Assembly (NCBI GenBank): GCA_963750915.1
Contig: CAVVSF010000009.1
Location: forward strand, 124,001 to 188,000
DNA length: 64,000 nt
Origin: DATBJJ01 sp963750915
GTDB taxonomy: Bacteria; Acidobacteriota; Vicinamibacteria; Vicinamibacterales; 2-12-FULL-66-21
Direction of reading: 5' to 3'
This document shows positions 19,366 through 27,745 of this stretch, piece after piece. A model generated the notes under the pieces. The model had not been told where the DNA came from. It made no database searches and was given only the letters and a program-made list of their open reading frames with translations. The translations under genes were made by a program, and so were the position numbers. Each line of letters begins with the position of its first letter. Position 1 is the stretch's first letter.

Positions 19366-19502
19366 GTTCAGGTCCTCTCGAGGATGCGCTGCTTATGCGC
19401 CCGCCCGCAGCTGCACTTCGTATGCGCGCCACATCCCTTCACGCTCGTCCATGCGACGCACCCGGAATGCCGGTGCCGCATGGTCGGCGGCAAGCCGAGG
19501 TC

Positions 19503-19871
19503 TCACCACCGCAGGATTACTGCAACCAGCGCGATCGTTCCCAGCACCGCGAAGAGACCGGCGACGAGCGTCGCCATCGACCGCGGTCCCGCGCCGCCGT
19601 ACTCCGCGCGCAGCGCCTGCATGCTCGAATGGTTCTGGAACGTCGAGATGAGCAGGGCCAGCACGCCGATGCCGATCATGATCAGGGCAAACCCCCGCGG
19701 GCCGAGAACGCTGCTCTCGATCTGCGGCCGACGCCCTACTTCGAGTTCGAAGAACTTGTAGATAGTGAAGCCGAACGTGATCATCGACGTTGCCGTGCGG
19801 ACCCACGCCATGAGCGTCCGTTCATAGGCGAGGCGCGTCCGATCGATCGCCAGGCGAGTTCCTGTATCCAC
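19503..19871 (-). CDS. DUF202 (YidH-family) inner membrane protein
   Basis: A 122-residue protein with the DUF202 signature DRTRLAYERTLMAWVRTATSM at its N-terminus, followed by three membrane segments (ITFGFTIYKFF, IMIGIGVLALLIS, MATLVAGLFAVLGTIALVAVIL). This family of small inner-membrane proteins has no settled function. It lies 137 bases upstream of the channel-like gene on the same strand and may be co-transcribed with it. Length and topology are as expected for the family. A stretch carrying a repeat of the window-wide GACATTTCGGGTG family lies just upstream. Confidence 0.9.
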   Translation of the reverse strand: MDTGTRLAIDRTRLAYERTLMAWVRTATSMITFGFTIYKFFELEVGRRPQIESSVLGPRGFALIMIGIGVLALLISTFQNHSSMQALRAEYGGAGPRSMATLVAGLFAVLGTIALVAVILRW

Positions 19872-20289
19872 AGAGGTCTCTTCAAGTCAGATCGGTTTGC
19901 TGCTTCTTTGCTTTGATCCGATCAGGCCAGTTTGTTCCCCTGATCACGCGGCTCATGACCGCTGCAGAGCAGACTACGTACCAGGGGAGTCATGAACCGC
20001 CGGTCTGGGGAAGTCGTGCGGTGTGACGAGTTTGCGCGCAGCCCACCGCCCGCCGGTTTCCACAGGGATCGGGCCACACCAGCATTTCGTGGGACACCCG
20101 AAATATCGGGGCCATGGGCCGGGTCGCAGCTGCAGGGACACGCGTGGCCACTAAGCGCCAGCGCCACGTCCCAGATGAACCGGAACTGATCGAGTTCGTG
20201 CGACACCCAGCCCTTCAGGCTCGTGCACAATCCTTGCAAATGCCAGTCGCATGTGGGTGATGTGGTTGAAGCCGCGAGCCCAGGAGCAT
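19872..20289. other. intergenic stretch holding an inverted repeat-family copy
   Basis: No gene is supported here. It contains the reverse-oriented copy of the GACATTTCGGGTG family (19964-20112) and then sequence without recognised coding or RNA features. It ends where the metallophosphoesterase remnant begins. Confidence 0.6.
19964..20112 (-). repeat. GACATTTCGGGTG repeat family, copy 1 (reverse orientation)
   Basis: On the minus strand the core reads GCCCCGATATTTCGGGTG, then a spacer, then a degenerate second half (ACGAAATGCTGG). About 100 bases further on comes TGGTACGTAGTCTGCTCTGC, which matches the distal segment of copies 2 and 4. It is the only copy in reverse orientation. A truncated metallophosphoesterase starts about 180 bases to its right. 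Confidence 0.7.
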
Positions 20290-20842
20290 CGGTCGTGGCA
20301 TTCCGAAAGTGTTCGAAGCGCCGTTCGCCGACCTGTTGTCAGCGGGCGTCCAGTTCTACGCCGTCCTCGGCAACCACGACATTCGCCGCGGGACCGACCT
20401 GCAAATCAACTATCCGGGCTGGAACATGGCCGGCCGTCGCTTCTACGCGTTCTCGAAGGGCGAGCGCCTCGTCGAGTTCTTCGGGCTCGACTCGACGGCC
20501 CTTTCCGGCGAGGCCAGATCGCTCGTGATCGTCGAGAAAGCGGGACTCGACGCGAGCGCCGGTGGAGAGCTCACCGCCGCTGAAAAGCAACGGCTCTCGC
20601 GAATCAACGAGGAGCTCGGCGAGGACCTCTCGTTCATCAACGAGCAGGCGGCGGTCAGGAACGCGCAACTGGCCTGGCTCAACGAGGCGTTGGCGAAGTC
20701 TGAGGCGCGATGGAAGGTGGTGTTTCTGCATCACGGCCGTTCAACGCTGCAGCCAGTAGATTCGCCGACGGGACACCAGGTGCAGTACGTGACGGCCGGC
20801 GCCAGCGCCCGCTTGAAAAAGATGTCTGTAGTGACGAAATGA
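20290..20842 (+). pseudogene. metallophosphoesterase remnant
   Basis: The readable frame starts abruptly with GIPKVFEAPFADLL, which in intact calcineurin-like phosphoesterases lies internally, and continues to YAVLGNHD, the conserved metal-binding motif. The N-terminal metal ligands (DxH, GDN) are absent. Near the end VVFLHH is followed directly by HQVQYVTAGASARLKK, skipping the GHxH region expected between them, so there is probably an internal deletion. It is very unlikely to be active. It lies just after repeat copy 1 and before the 15-base motif TGACGAAATGAGCCC, which also occurs at 10431. It is best read as a decayed gene. Confidence 0.75.
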
Positions 20843-20893
20843 GCCCTGCATCAAGTGCAGAAAAGGTTCGTGCATCGTGCCCTTGTCCAGGCT

Positions 20894-22558
20894 TCAGTCG
20901 CCTACGTCGCGATCCTCCCGTTGACGCACCCGGAACGCCGGCGCGACATAACCGGCCGGCAGATGCTGCCTCGGCGTCGTCACCTGGTTGCCGTCGCGGA
21001 GCGCGAAGTAGTTGGGCGACATGATCTCCACATCCGCCTCGTTGAACGCCTCCTGGATATTCGCGTGCAGGGCCGAGTAGATGCGATCCAGCCGTACGGG
21101 CGAGCTCACGACTGCATTGATCTCGTAGCTGACGGAGAAGTCATTGAGCGCCGTTTGGAGAACGTACGGCGGCGGGTCCGTGAGCACGCCTTCCGTCCTC
21201 AGGGCCGCCGCAATCAGAAGCTCATGGACCCTGCGCCACGGCGCGTCGTAGCCGATCGTCACCGACGAGTGCGCGACGAGCCCGCGTTCGGCGGCCAGCG
21301 TCGTGTAGTTGAGCACTTGTGCCGTCAGGATCAACGAATTCGGGATCGACACGACGACGTTCTTATACGTTCGCATGTGCGTCGCCAGCAGGCGTTTGAC
21401 CGTCACCTCGCCGAACGTCTCGCCGATGCGCACGATGTCGCCGACCCTGAAGGCCCGCGTATAGGTGAGGATCGTGCCGGCGATGATGTTCGAGAGGGCG
21501 GAGCTGGAGGAGAGAGAGACGAGCAGGCCGAGAAAGAGCGAGATCCCCTGGAAAGCGGGCGTCTGCGAGCCGGGAATGTAGGGGAAGGCGCCGACGAAGG
21601 CGACGGCCAGCAGCAGCGTCCGCACCAGCTTGTAGGTGGGCTCGGCCCAGTCGTCTGGAAACGAGGCGAGGCGGATGTTGCCGACTTCGATCTCATTGAA
21701 GACGAAGCGGACGATTCGCAACACCACGAAGGTGGTGACGGCGATGATGGCAAGGTAGAAGAGGTTCGGTACGTCGCCGAGCAAGCCGAGCCAGAGCGTC
21801 CTGAGCGGTTCCGACACGTATCCATAGATCAGCCGTGCGAGAGGCCGGCTCCAGGGGAGCACGTGCAACACCAGCTCCACCCAGACGGCGATGAGGGCCG
21901 CCGCAACTGCCGCGGCTACGACAAAGATGCCGCTGTGGAGGATCGACTCGAGGCCCGTGGCTCGGGCAGCGGCGGTTCGTCCGACGCGAGGATCCGCCGT
22001 CAGGCGCCAGTACCACGACCTGACATGTGACTGGACCCGGCGGTAGATGCGCGCGAGCAGCCACAGCAGGGCCGCCGAAACCGTGGTTGCGAGCGCACCC
22101 CACGCCAGGCCGACGGCAATGGACCAGGCGCTGAACTCCTCTCGGGTACTGGTCACGACCTCGACCAGCCGCTCCCGCACCTGCCGGGCCAGTTCCGGGC
22201 GCGGCCAGCCGGCAGTCCGGGCATCATCGTCGCTGATGACGCCGAGGACGCGGCCGTCATACACCAGCTCGCTGACAGTCTCCCGGTTCGTGACGGTAAC
22301 GCGTGTCGGGTCGAAGCTCGGCTCGCGAACGAATTGATCGATCCGCTCGGAGGCGATTCGCGCCCGCTCGGTCGCTCCGATCCCGCCCATGCCGTGATGG
22401 ATCCGGACGATCTCCTGCCCGCGGTAGAGGATCGGCACACCGGCGGCCGGCGTCGGTTGCGTTGCCGGGGCGCCCCCCTGTGCGAAGGCGCTGACCGTGA
22501 GGATCCAGCACAGGAGGCCGAAACCCGCTGACGTGAACGCCCAGCCTTTCTGGTGCAT
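20894..22558 (-). CDS. MscS-family mechanosensitive ion channel
   Basis: A 554-residue membrane protein. A signal peptide (GLLCWILTVSAFAQ) is followed by a periplasmic region of about 130 residues, four to five membrane helices, and the MscS core. The pore-lining helix is SLSSSSALSNIIAGTILTY, followed by the beta domain RAFRVGDIVRIGE and the C-terminal vestibule part (VSIPNSLILTAQVLNY). It should open under membrane tension to release solutes. The ATG at 22558 has GGGAG seven bases upstream; the frame is open further upstream but without homology. The long periplasmic N-terminus resembles larger MscS-like channels (YbdG/MscM type) rather than minimal MscS. Confidence 0.9.
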   Translation of the reverse strand: MHQKGWAFTSAGFGLLCWILTVSAFAQGGAPATQPTPAAGVPILYRGQEIVRIHHGMGGIGATERARIASERIDQFVREPSFDPTRVTVTNRETVSELVYDGRVLGVISDDDARTAGWPRPELARQVRERLVEVVTSTREEFSAWSIAVGLAWGALATTVSAALLWLLARIYRRVQSHVRSWYWRLTADPRVGRTAAARATGLESILHSGIFVVAAAVAAALIAVWVELVLHVLPWSRPLARLIYGYVSEPLRTLWLGLLGDVPNLFYLAIIAVTTFVVLRIVRFVFNEIEVGNIRLASFPDDWAEPTYKLVRTLLLAVAFVGAFPYIPGSQTPAFQGISLFLGLLVSLSSSSALSNIIAGTILTYTRAFRVGDIVRIGETFGEVTVKRLLATHMRTYKNVVVSIPNSLILTAQVLNYTTLAAERGLVAHSSVTIGYDAPWRRVHELLIAAALRTEGVLTDPPPYVLQTALNDFSVSYEINAVVSSPVRLDRIYSALHANIQEAFNEADVEIMSPNYFALRDGNQVTTPRQHLPAGYVAPAFRVRQREDRDVGD

Positions 22559-22656
22559 GGCGACACTCCCGGGCGAGTGCGATGAACGCGCGCCCGGCCC
22601 CGTACGACGGAAGGCCCGCTTCAAAACGTCCACCCCAGCGGCCGCCAGCGCCCCTT

Positions 22657-23541
22657 TCAAGGCGGCGAGGGACACCATCGTGAGGCGACCACGGAAATAT
22701 CGTCGGATTGCCTGGCGTTGCCGACGTGCGCTTTTACGGCCGCCAGCACGGATTGGACCGTCTCGGCCGCAGTCCCGCCGGGGCTCTCGCTCAGGTGCGC
22801 GAGCAGCTGCTGTTCCCCGAGACAGTCCTCGGCTTCGTCGAACGCTTCGGTCACGCCGTCGGAAAAGAACACGATGGTGTCGCCGGCGCGCAACTCCATC
22901 GATTCGCTGGTCATCTGATTTGCCGCCATCATCCCCGCCACTCGGCCCGTCGACGGGAACGCGAGGCGTGGACGGGAACCGGCGGACAAGACGACGGCGC
23001 AGTGGTGACCGGCGCCGGCCACCGTTACCCGTCCGCGAAGGAGATCGAAGACCGCGCACTGCACCGTCACGAACATGCCTCTGGGATTCTGCTGGGCCAG
23101 TTCGTCGTTGAGCCGGCTCAGGATCTCCGCCGGCTCCTCGTACAGGCGGGCCATAGTGCGCAGCAGGGTCAAGGTCACGGCCATAAACAGCGCCGCCGGA
23201 ATCCCCTTGCCGGAGACGTCTCCCAGGGCAACGATGACGCGGTCGCCGACCCGGATGACGTCGTACAGATCGCCTCCGACGAACTTCGCGGGTTCAATGA
23301 CCGCAGCGACGTCCAGTCCCGTGCCGCCCGTGGACGGGCGCAGGTCCGCCTGAAGCAGCCCCATCTGGATCTCACGCGCAATTCTCAAATCGCGAGCGTG
23401 CGCCTCCCGGACGGCGTCCGCATACGCCTTCGCCCGCAGCAGCGAGCGGACGCGCGCCTGCACCTCCGGCGGCTCGAACGGCTTGGTCACATAGTCGTTG
23501 CCGCCGGCTTCGAATCCACGCGCCTTCGCTGTGTCCGACAA
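22657..23541 (-). CDS. 5'-truncated receiver + PP2C-type (SpoIIE) phosphatase
   Basis: 294 residues in the open frame. The first 40 residues are the tail of a receiver domain (GFEAGGNDYVTKPFEPPEV, with the conserved Lys), followed by a linker and a PP2C/SpoIIE serine phosphatase domain. Metal ligands are in VGGDLYDV and LGDVSGKGIPA, with GHHCAVVL and FFSDGVTEA later. In the next frame the receiver can be followed only seven residues further (DQIMLTA, to 23563), with an apparent extra base in between. Beyond that the sequence is repeat-rich and unrelated. The receiver's phospho-acceptor half is therefore missing. The phosphatase domain itself looks complete and could act on anti-sigma-factor antagonists. 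Confidence 0.8.
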   Translation of the reverse strand: MSDTAKARGFEAGGNDYVTKPFEPPEVQARVRSLLRAKAYADAVREAHARDLRIAREIQMGLLQADLRPSTGGTGLDVAAVIEPAKFVGGDLYDVIRVGDRVIVALGDVSGKGIPAALFMAVTLTLLRTMARLYEEPAEILSRLNDELAQQNPRGMFVTVQCAVFDLLRGRVTVAGAGHHCAVVLSAGSRPRLAFPSTGRVAGMMAANQMTSESMELRAGDTIVFFSDGVTEAFDEAEDCLGEQQLLAHLSESPGGTAAETVQSVLAAVKAHVGNARQSDDISVVASRWCPSPP

Positions 23542-23563
23542 CTGCCGTCAACATGATCTGGTC

Positions 23564-23892
23564 ACCACCACTCGCCACGGGAGTCGATGTCGGCTGCGGC
23601 AGGTCGACCGTGCAGGGTGTCGGAGACCGTGGTGCAACTCTCGTGCTCGGCCGACGAAAGTCGGCCAACGGCGTACGTCCACGCCGCTCGCAGGTGCGAA
23701 CCGCGCGAGTGGAGGGCGGCCGCGGCAGATCCAACCCCGACATTTCGTGCGGCCTTTGATATTTCGGGCGAGGGACATCCTGCACGCTGCCGCGTGACGG
23801 CGGAAACCCGCGCAGAAACGTCGTCTGTGCGGTGCTTCCGAAGACAGCCGCTTCGCCACCGTCGCGGGTACGCAGTCTGCTCTGCGACCGTC
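23564..23892 (+). repeat. GACATTTCGGGTG repeat family, copy 2
   Basis: The core at 23735-23770 reads CCCCGACATTTCG, then TGCGGCCTTTG, then ATATTTCGGGCG. The distal segment GGTACGCAGTCTGCTCTGCG is at 23867-23886. No gene is supported in this 330-base stretch. Its left edge coincides with the point where the receiver domain of the minus-strand phosphatase is cut off. Its right edge lies seven bases before the start of the small monooxygenase gene. Confidence 0.72.
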
Positions 23893-24270
23893 GTGATCCG
23901 GTTGACGCTGTCGATCACCGCGGCACGCGGCGAGTCGTGGCGTCTGATCGATGCTCTTCGCTCGCTGATGGTGCCGACGCAGCGCGAACGGGGCTGCGTC
24001 AGTTGCCAACTGCTGTTGTCGAGCGAATCGTGCGATCCGATGCGCATCTCGTACGTTGAGGACTGGTCGAGCGAGGCGGCTCTGCGCGAGCAGGTGCGAT
24101 CTGATCGGTTCTCGCGCCTGCTCGAGGTGATGGAGAGCGCGTTGGAGCCTCCGCATCTGCAGTTCGAACTGGGCGACGGCAGTCGCGGGCTCGATTACGT
24201 CGAAGAGGTCCGTGCCGATCGCGGCCGCCGCGGCAATGTCGATCCGGACGGCAGCGGCCGGCGACGGTGA
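23893..24270 (+). CDS. antibiotic-biosynthesis-monooxygenase (ABM/YgiN-like) domain protein
   Basis: A 125-residue protein of the dimeric alpha+beta-barrel superfamily. It starts VIRLTLSITAARGESWRLIDALRS and contains RERGCVSCQLLLSS and ISYVEDWSSEAALREQVRSDRF, the typical ABM layout. Members include quinol monooxygenases and small heme-binding proteins; which applies here cannot be told. The start is a GTG just past repeat copy 2; TTG 23902 is an alternative, and the wider frame upstream is non-coding repeat. A carbonic anhydrase gene follows 39 bases downstream and may be in the same transcript. Confidence 0.72.
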   Translation: MIRLTLSITAARGESWRLIDALRSLMVPTQRERGCVSCQLLLSSESCDPMRISYVEDWSSEAALREQVRSDRFSRLLEVMESALEPPHLQFELGDGSRGLDYVEEVRADRGRRGNVDPDGSGRRR

Positions 24271-24309
24271 CTGCCGGCCGGACAAGGCCGGACACGAAGG
24301 AGGAATGGC

Positions 24310-25044
24310 ATGCCAGTTTCGCGACGCACCGGCCGCAGGCATTTCCTGGCCGCTACCGTCGTCGCCTGCGGCGTCGCGCCGGCGATCGCCGCGCCGGCGC
24401 AGAGCGGCACCAGTGGCCCCGGGTCACTGACCAGGGAACAACGCGACCGGATGACGCCGGGCCAGGTGCTGGAGGCATTGCGACAGGGCAACGAGCGTTT
24501 TCGAACCGGGAAGATGGTGTCCCGTGACTATCGGGACCAGCAGCGGACCAGCGCCGCCGGTCAGTTCCCCGCGGCCGTGGTCCTGGGATGTATCGACTCC
24601 CGCGCGCCGGCCGAGATCGTGTTCGACACCGGCATCGGCGACACGTTCAACGCCCGGATCGCCGGCAACGTGGTGAACGACGATCTGCTCGGCAGCCTGG
24701 AGTTTGCCTGCGCCGTGGCCGGTGCCAAGGTGCTCCTGCTCTTCGGCCACACCGCGTGTGGCGCGATCAAGGGTGCGATCGACGACGTCGAGATGGGCAA
24801 CCTGACGGGGCTCCTGGCCCGGGTGAAGCCGGCGATCACCGCTACCGCGTTCGAGGGCGTCAAGTCGAGCAAGAGCGCCGCCTACGTCGACGCGGTTGCG
24901 AGAACCAACGTCCTGCTCGGCCTCGACAACATCCGCCGGCGGAGCCCGATCCTCGCCGAACTCGAGAAAAAGAAGGCCGTGCAGATCATCGGCGGAATGT
25001 ACGACCTCGTCACGGGCGCCGTGGAATTCGTGACTGAGGGTTGA
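24310..25044 (+). CDS. beta-class carbonic anhydrase, Tat-exported
   Basis: A 244-residue beta carbonic anhydrase, which interconverts CO2 and bicarbonate. Zinc-site residues are seen in VLGCIDSRAPAE (Cys and the Asp-Arg pair) and in FGHTACGAIKGAI (His and Cys). The N-terminus has a twin-arginine signal, RRTGRRHFLAATVVACG, followed by AIAAPAQ, so the enzyme is predicted to be exported folded to the periplasm. AAGGAGG lies six bases before the ATG. A beta-barrel outer-membrane protein gene follows 37 bases downstream, which suggests a periplasmic CO2/bicarbonate unit; that is inference. Length fits exported members of the family. Confidence 0.93.
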   Translation: MPVSRRTGRRHFLAATVVACGVAPAIAAPAQSGTSGPGSLTREQRDRMTPGQVLEALRQGNERFRTGKMVSRDYRDQQRTSAAGQFPAAVVLGCIDSRAPAEIVFDTGIGDTFNARIAGNVVNDDLLGSLEFACAVAGAKVLLLFGHTACGAIKGAIDDVEMGNLTGLLARVKPAITATAFEGVKSSKSAAYVDAVARTNVLLGLDNIRRRSPILAELEKKKAVQIIGGMYDLVTGAVEFVTEG

Positions 25045-25081
25045 TCGTCTTCCCCACGCGCAATGAGAAAGGAACGTTCCC

Positions 25082-26062
25082 ATGAGGCGACGACTGAGAT
25101 TCCTTGGCCTTGGCGTGGCGTGCGGGCTCACGCTGCTTCCGGCCGTGCCGGCCCAGGCTCAACTGAACGGCAATCACAGCCTGGGCGATTTCGGCGTTCA
25201 GGCTGGAACGCAGCCCCAGCCAGGCTTTTACGCCGCGCTGTTCTATCTGCGAACCGATACCGACACGATCAAGGATGCTGACGGCAACACCGTCCGCTTG
25301 TCGCCGGGCGCTCCCGGGAGCGTCGACGTGACGGCTGCGGCCCCACTGCTGTGGTACGTGAGCAAGGCCAAGGTCCTCGGGGCGAACTACGGTGTGATGG
25401 CGGTGCTTCCCTGGGCCAACGCGTCGCTCGAAGCGCCCGCCTTCGCGCTCAGCAACAACGTCGACACGGCTTTCACCGACATGCTGCTCCGGCCGATCGA
25501 CCTGGGATGGCACACCAGGCGCGCGGACGTCAGCGCCGGGTTTCAGTTCTATATTCCGACAGGGCGATACGAGCGCGGCGGCTCCAACAACGTCGGCAAG
25601 GGCATGTGGGGATACGAGCCCTTCGTCGGGGCGACGCTCTTTTTCGATGAGGCGCGGACCACCAGTCTCGCCACCACCGCTTTCTGGGAGCTCCACGGGA
25701 AGAAGAAGGACTCCACCGTCAAGGTCGGCCAGATCCTCACGCTCGAAGGAGGCCTGGGCAAGTCGTTCCTGAAGGGCGGTCTCGTCATCGGCGGTGCCTA
25801 CTACGCGCAGTGGAAGCTCACGAAGGATCGATTGGCCGAGTTCGTGCTGCCCGGCGGCGATCCGGTCGCGGTGGATTTTCCCAACAAGCACACGGTGTTC
25901 GGCCTGGGGCCGGACGTGACGCTGCCGATCGCGAGCAAATCGAAGCTCTTCGCCCTGGTGAACATCCGCTATTTCTGGGAACTGGGCGCCCGGGTGAAAA
26001 CAGAAGGGCAGAATCTGGTAATCACGGCGACCTTCCCGGTGCCCAGCGTCAGGCTGAAATAG
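25082..26062 (+). CDS. outer-membrane beta-barrel protein (Phenol_MetA_deg/transporter family)
   Basis: A 326-residue protein with a signal peptide (LGVACGLTLLPAVPAQAQ) and repeated amphipathic strands with aromatic ends (GFYAALFYL, VSAGFQFYIPTGRY, LVIGGAYYAQWKL). The pattern GFQFYIPTGRY matches the SphA/transporter-like group PF13557. AAAGGAA lies upstream of the ATG. It probably forms a channel for small or hydrophobic solutes. It is the likely operon partner of the exported carbonic anhydrase. It shares its fold type, but not obvious close sequence identity, with the protein at 4145-5059. Confidence 0.83.
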   Translation: MRRRLRFLGLGVACGLTLLPAVPAQAQLNGNHSLGDFGVQAGTQPQPGFYAALFYLRTDTDTIKDADGNTVRLSPGAPGSVDVTAAAPLLWYVSKAKVLGANYGVMAVLPWANASLEAPAFALSNNVDTAFTDMLLRPIDLGWHTRRADVSAGFQFYIPTGRYERGGSNNVGKGMWGYEPFVGATLFFDEARTTSLATTAFWELHGKKKDSTVKVGQILTLEGGLGKSFLKGGLVIGGAYYAQWKLTKDRLAEFVLPGGDPVAVDFPNKHTVFGLGPDVTLPIASKSKLFALVNIRYFWELGARVKTEGQNLVITATFPVPSVRLK

Positions 26063-26194
26063 GAAAGCGGGCGAGTGCGCCCGCCCAGCGTCCTGAATGC
26101 GGAGAGCAGGCGAACGAGCTTGCCTCCGCTTCCGGCTGCTGTCGTCAGCAATCGGCGTGCGGCCTGCGCCGCCGTTAGCGCTGTATCCTGGGTG

Positions 26195-27541
26195 TCACCG
26201 CACGCGTTCGCGCTGCTTGTCCGCCTTGAGGCGGATGCCGACCGTGAAGCGGGCACCGCCCCCCGGTTCTCCAAAAGCCAAATCAAGCCGGACGACGTCG
26301 ACGAAGGGAAACAGCAGCCGCAGGCCCAGGCCATAGCCATCGATCGCTTCCGAAGCTGAGAGATGGTCGGTCCATGCCACGCCGACGTCGCTGAACGCCG
26401 CGGCCTGAATGCCGCCATAGAGGTTGCGCCCGAACACGGTGAACGAACGCATTGGCACGACGGAGTAGACGTACTCGACTGTGCCGATTGCCTGGTTCTT
26501 GCCGACGCGCGTTCCCAGCTCCCAGCCCCGCACGGAGTTCGCGCCACCGATGCCGAACTGCATGTACTCCGGCAGGTCGCGGCCAACGGTACCTGATTGA
26601 AGTACGGCAAACGCCACGAACGACACTGTCGTTCTGGCCGTGAGCGGCTGGAAGCGACGTCCGTCGATGGTAAGGGACCACGAATCGGCGTCGCCGAAAT
26701 GGTGCCCGATGTCGACCGACCCGAACCACCCGACGCGGGGGTTCGACTGGGAATCGAGCGAGTTGTAGGTGGCCAGGAAGCCGACCGCCGGAAGGTGGTC
26801 TGTGCCGTCCGGCGAGAGCGAGACGTCAGACGAGCCGGTGTCGAACCAGACGAACTCGACCCTGCCGCCGACCTGCACGCGGTCGGTCCAGTTCCAGCCG
26901 GCTTTGGCCGCGATCGCCACGGAAACCTCATCATTGAAGTCGAACAGCTCGTTTCGCCGCGATCGGTAGCCGGCGCCGACGTCGAGCGCCCACGCGCCGG
27001 GTGTGACGGTCGGCTGTGTCACCCGCGCGCCGACCATGGTCATCCCCCCGAACTGCAGCGCGCCAGACGTCAGCGAACCGCGCCCGAGCAGGTTGATGCC
27101 TCTGAACGCCGGGCCGGCGCTCAGGCCGTTTTCATCGGTGACCGACAGCGCGACGTACGGCAGGAGCCGTAACGTCTCCTTCACGTCGACTTCCACTACG
27201 ACCTCGTCGCCGGCTGCGACCGCTCTGATCTCGATGGCGCTGAACAAGCGAAGTGCATCGAGCCGCCGGCGATCTTCCACGAGCGTGGCTTGATGGAAGG
27301 GCGTACCCTGGCGCGATGCGAGGTGCCGTCGCACGATGTCTACCGTCGACGGTCGTAGTCCCGTCGCGACGCGGATCTCGCGCACGACCTTCCCCTCGAG
27401 GTCGACTGCGGTCGATGGCTCCGATCCGGGAGCGTTCGGCGCGACCTGCGCGCGTGCGGGGTGCGGCCAGCACCCGGTGAGGAGGAGAGCGACGGCGACG
27501 GCAGTCGCGATTGGGGATGCCCGCATGCCAGCACTGCTCAT
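26195..27541 (-). CDS. Omp85/BamA-superfamily outer-membrane protein (POTRA + surface-antigen barrel)
   Basis: A 448-residue protein with a signal peptide (ATAVAVALLLTGCWPHPARAQ). One POTRA-like domain follows (VREIRVATGLRPSTVDIVRRHL to VVVEVDVKETLRLLPYVALSV), then a Bac_surface_Ag beta-barrel with GGANSVRGWELGTRV, the conserved loop-6 type motif in which VRG(F/Y/W) is diagnostic. With a single POTRA it is closer to two-partner-secretion or TamA-like proteins than to BamA. The start is uncertain: ATG 27541 or the ATG at 27526; neither has a clear ribosome-binding site. It lies alone, next to repeat copy 3. It may insert or export an unidentified outer-membrane substrate. Confidence 0.87.
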   Translation of the reverse strand: MSSAGMRASPIATAVAVALLLTGCWPHPARAQVAPNAPGSEPSTAVDLEGKVVREIRVATGLRPSTVDIVRRHLASRQGTPFHQATLVEDRRRLDALRLFSAIEIRAVAAGDEVVVEVDVKETLRLLPYVALSVTDENGLSAGPAFRGINLLGRGSLTSGALQFGGMTMVGARVTQPTVTPGAWALDVGAGYRSRRNELFDFNDEVSVAIAAKAGWNWTDRVQVGGRVEFVWFDTGSSDVSLSPDGTDHLPAVGFLATYNSLDSQSNPRVGWFGSVDIGHHFGDADSWSLTIDGRRFQPLTARTTVSFVAFAVLQSGTVGRDLPEYMQFGIGGANSVRGWELGTRVGKNQAIGTVEYVYSVVPMRSFTVFGRNLYGGIQAAAFSDVGVAWTDHLSASEAIDGYGLGLRLLFPFVDVVRLDLAFGEPGGGARFTVGIRLKADKQRERVR

Positions 27542-27555
27542 GAAGAGCCGGTCCG

Positions 27556-27720
27556 TGCAACTCACATGCTGGACAGATGGAACGTCTCGATCGTGTGCAG
27601 CTCACGTCGATGTCCATGGTGTGAACAGCCGGGTGGCGGTCGGCGCGGTCAGAGCCCCCCGACATTTCGGGTGACCTGCGACATTTCGGGTGCGTCAGCC
27701 GGGCGAAGACGTCGCGCAGG
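27556..27720 (+). repeat. GACATTTCGGGTG repeat family, copy 3
   Basis: It begins with TGCAACTCACATGCTGG (27556), passes CTCACGTCGATG near 27601, and reaches the core at 27657-27692: CCCCGACATTTCGGGTG, then ACCTGC, then GACATTTCGGGTG. Both halves of the core are perfect here. It lies between the start of the Omp85 gene and the end of the kinase gene and matches copy 4 over most of its length. Confidence 0.8.
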
Positions 27721-27745
27721 TCGGCAGATCGATCATGACGGTCGC

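Noticed and set aside
20855..22030. A 391-codon plus-strand frame opposite the MscS gene
   Set aside because: Histidine/arginine-rich antisense frame without start signals.
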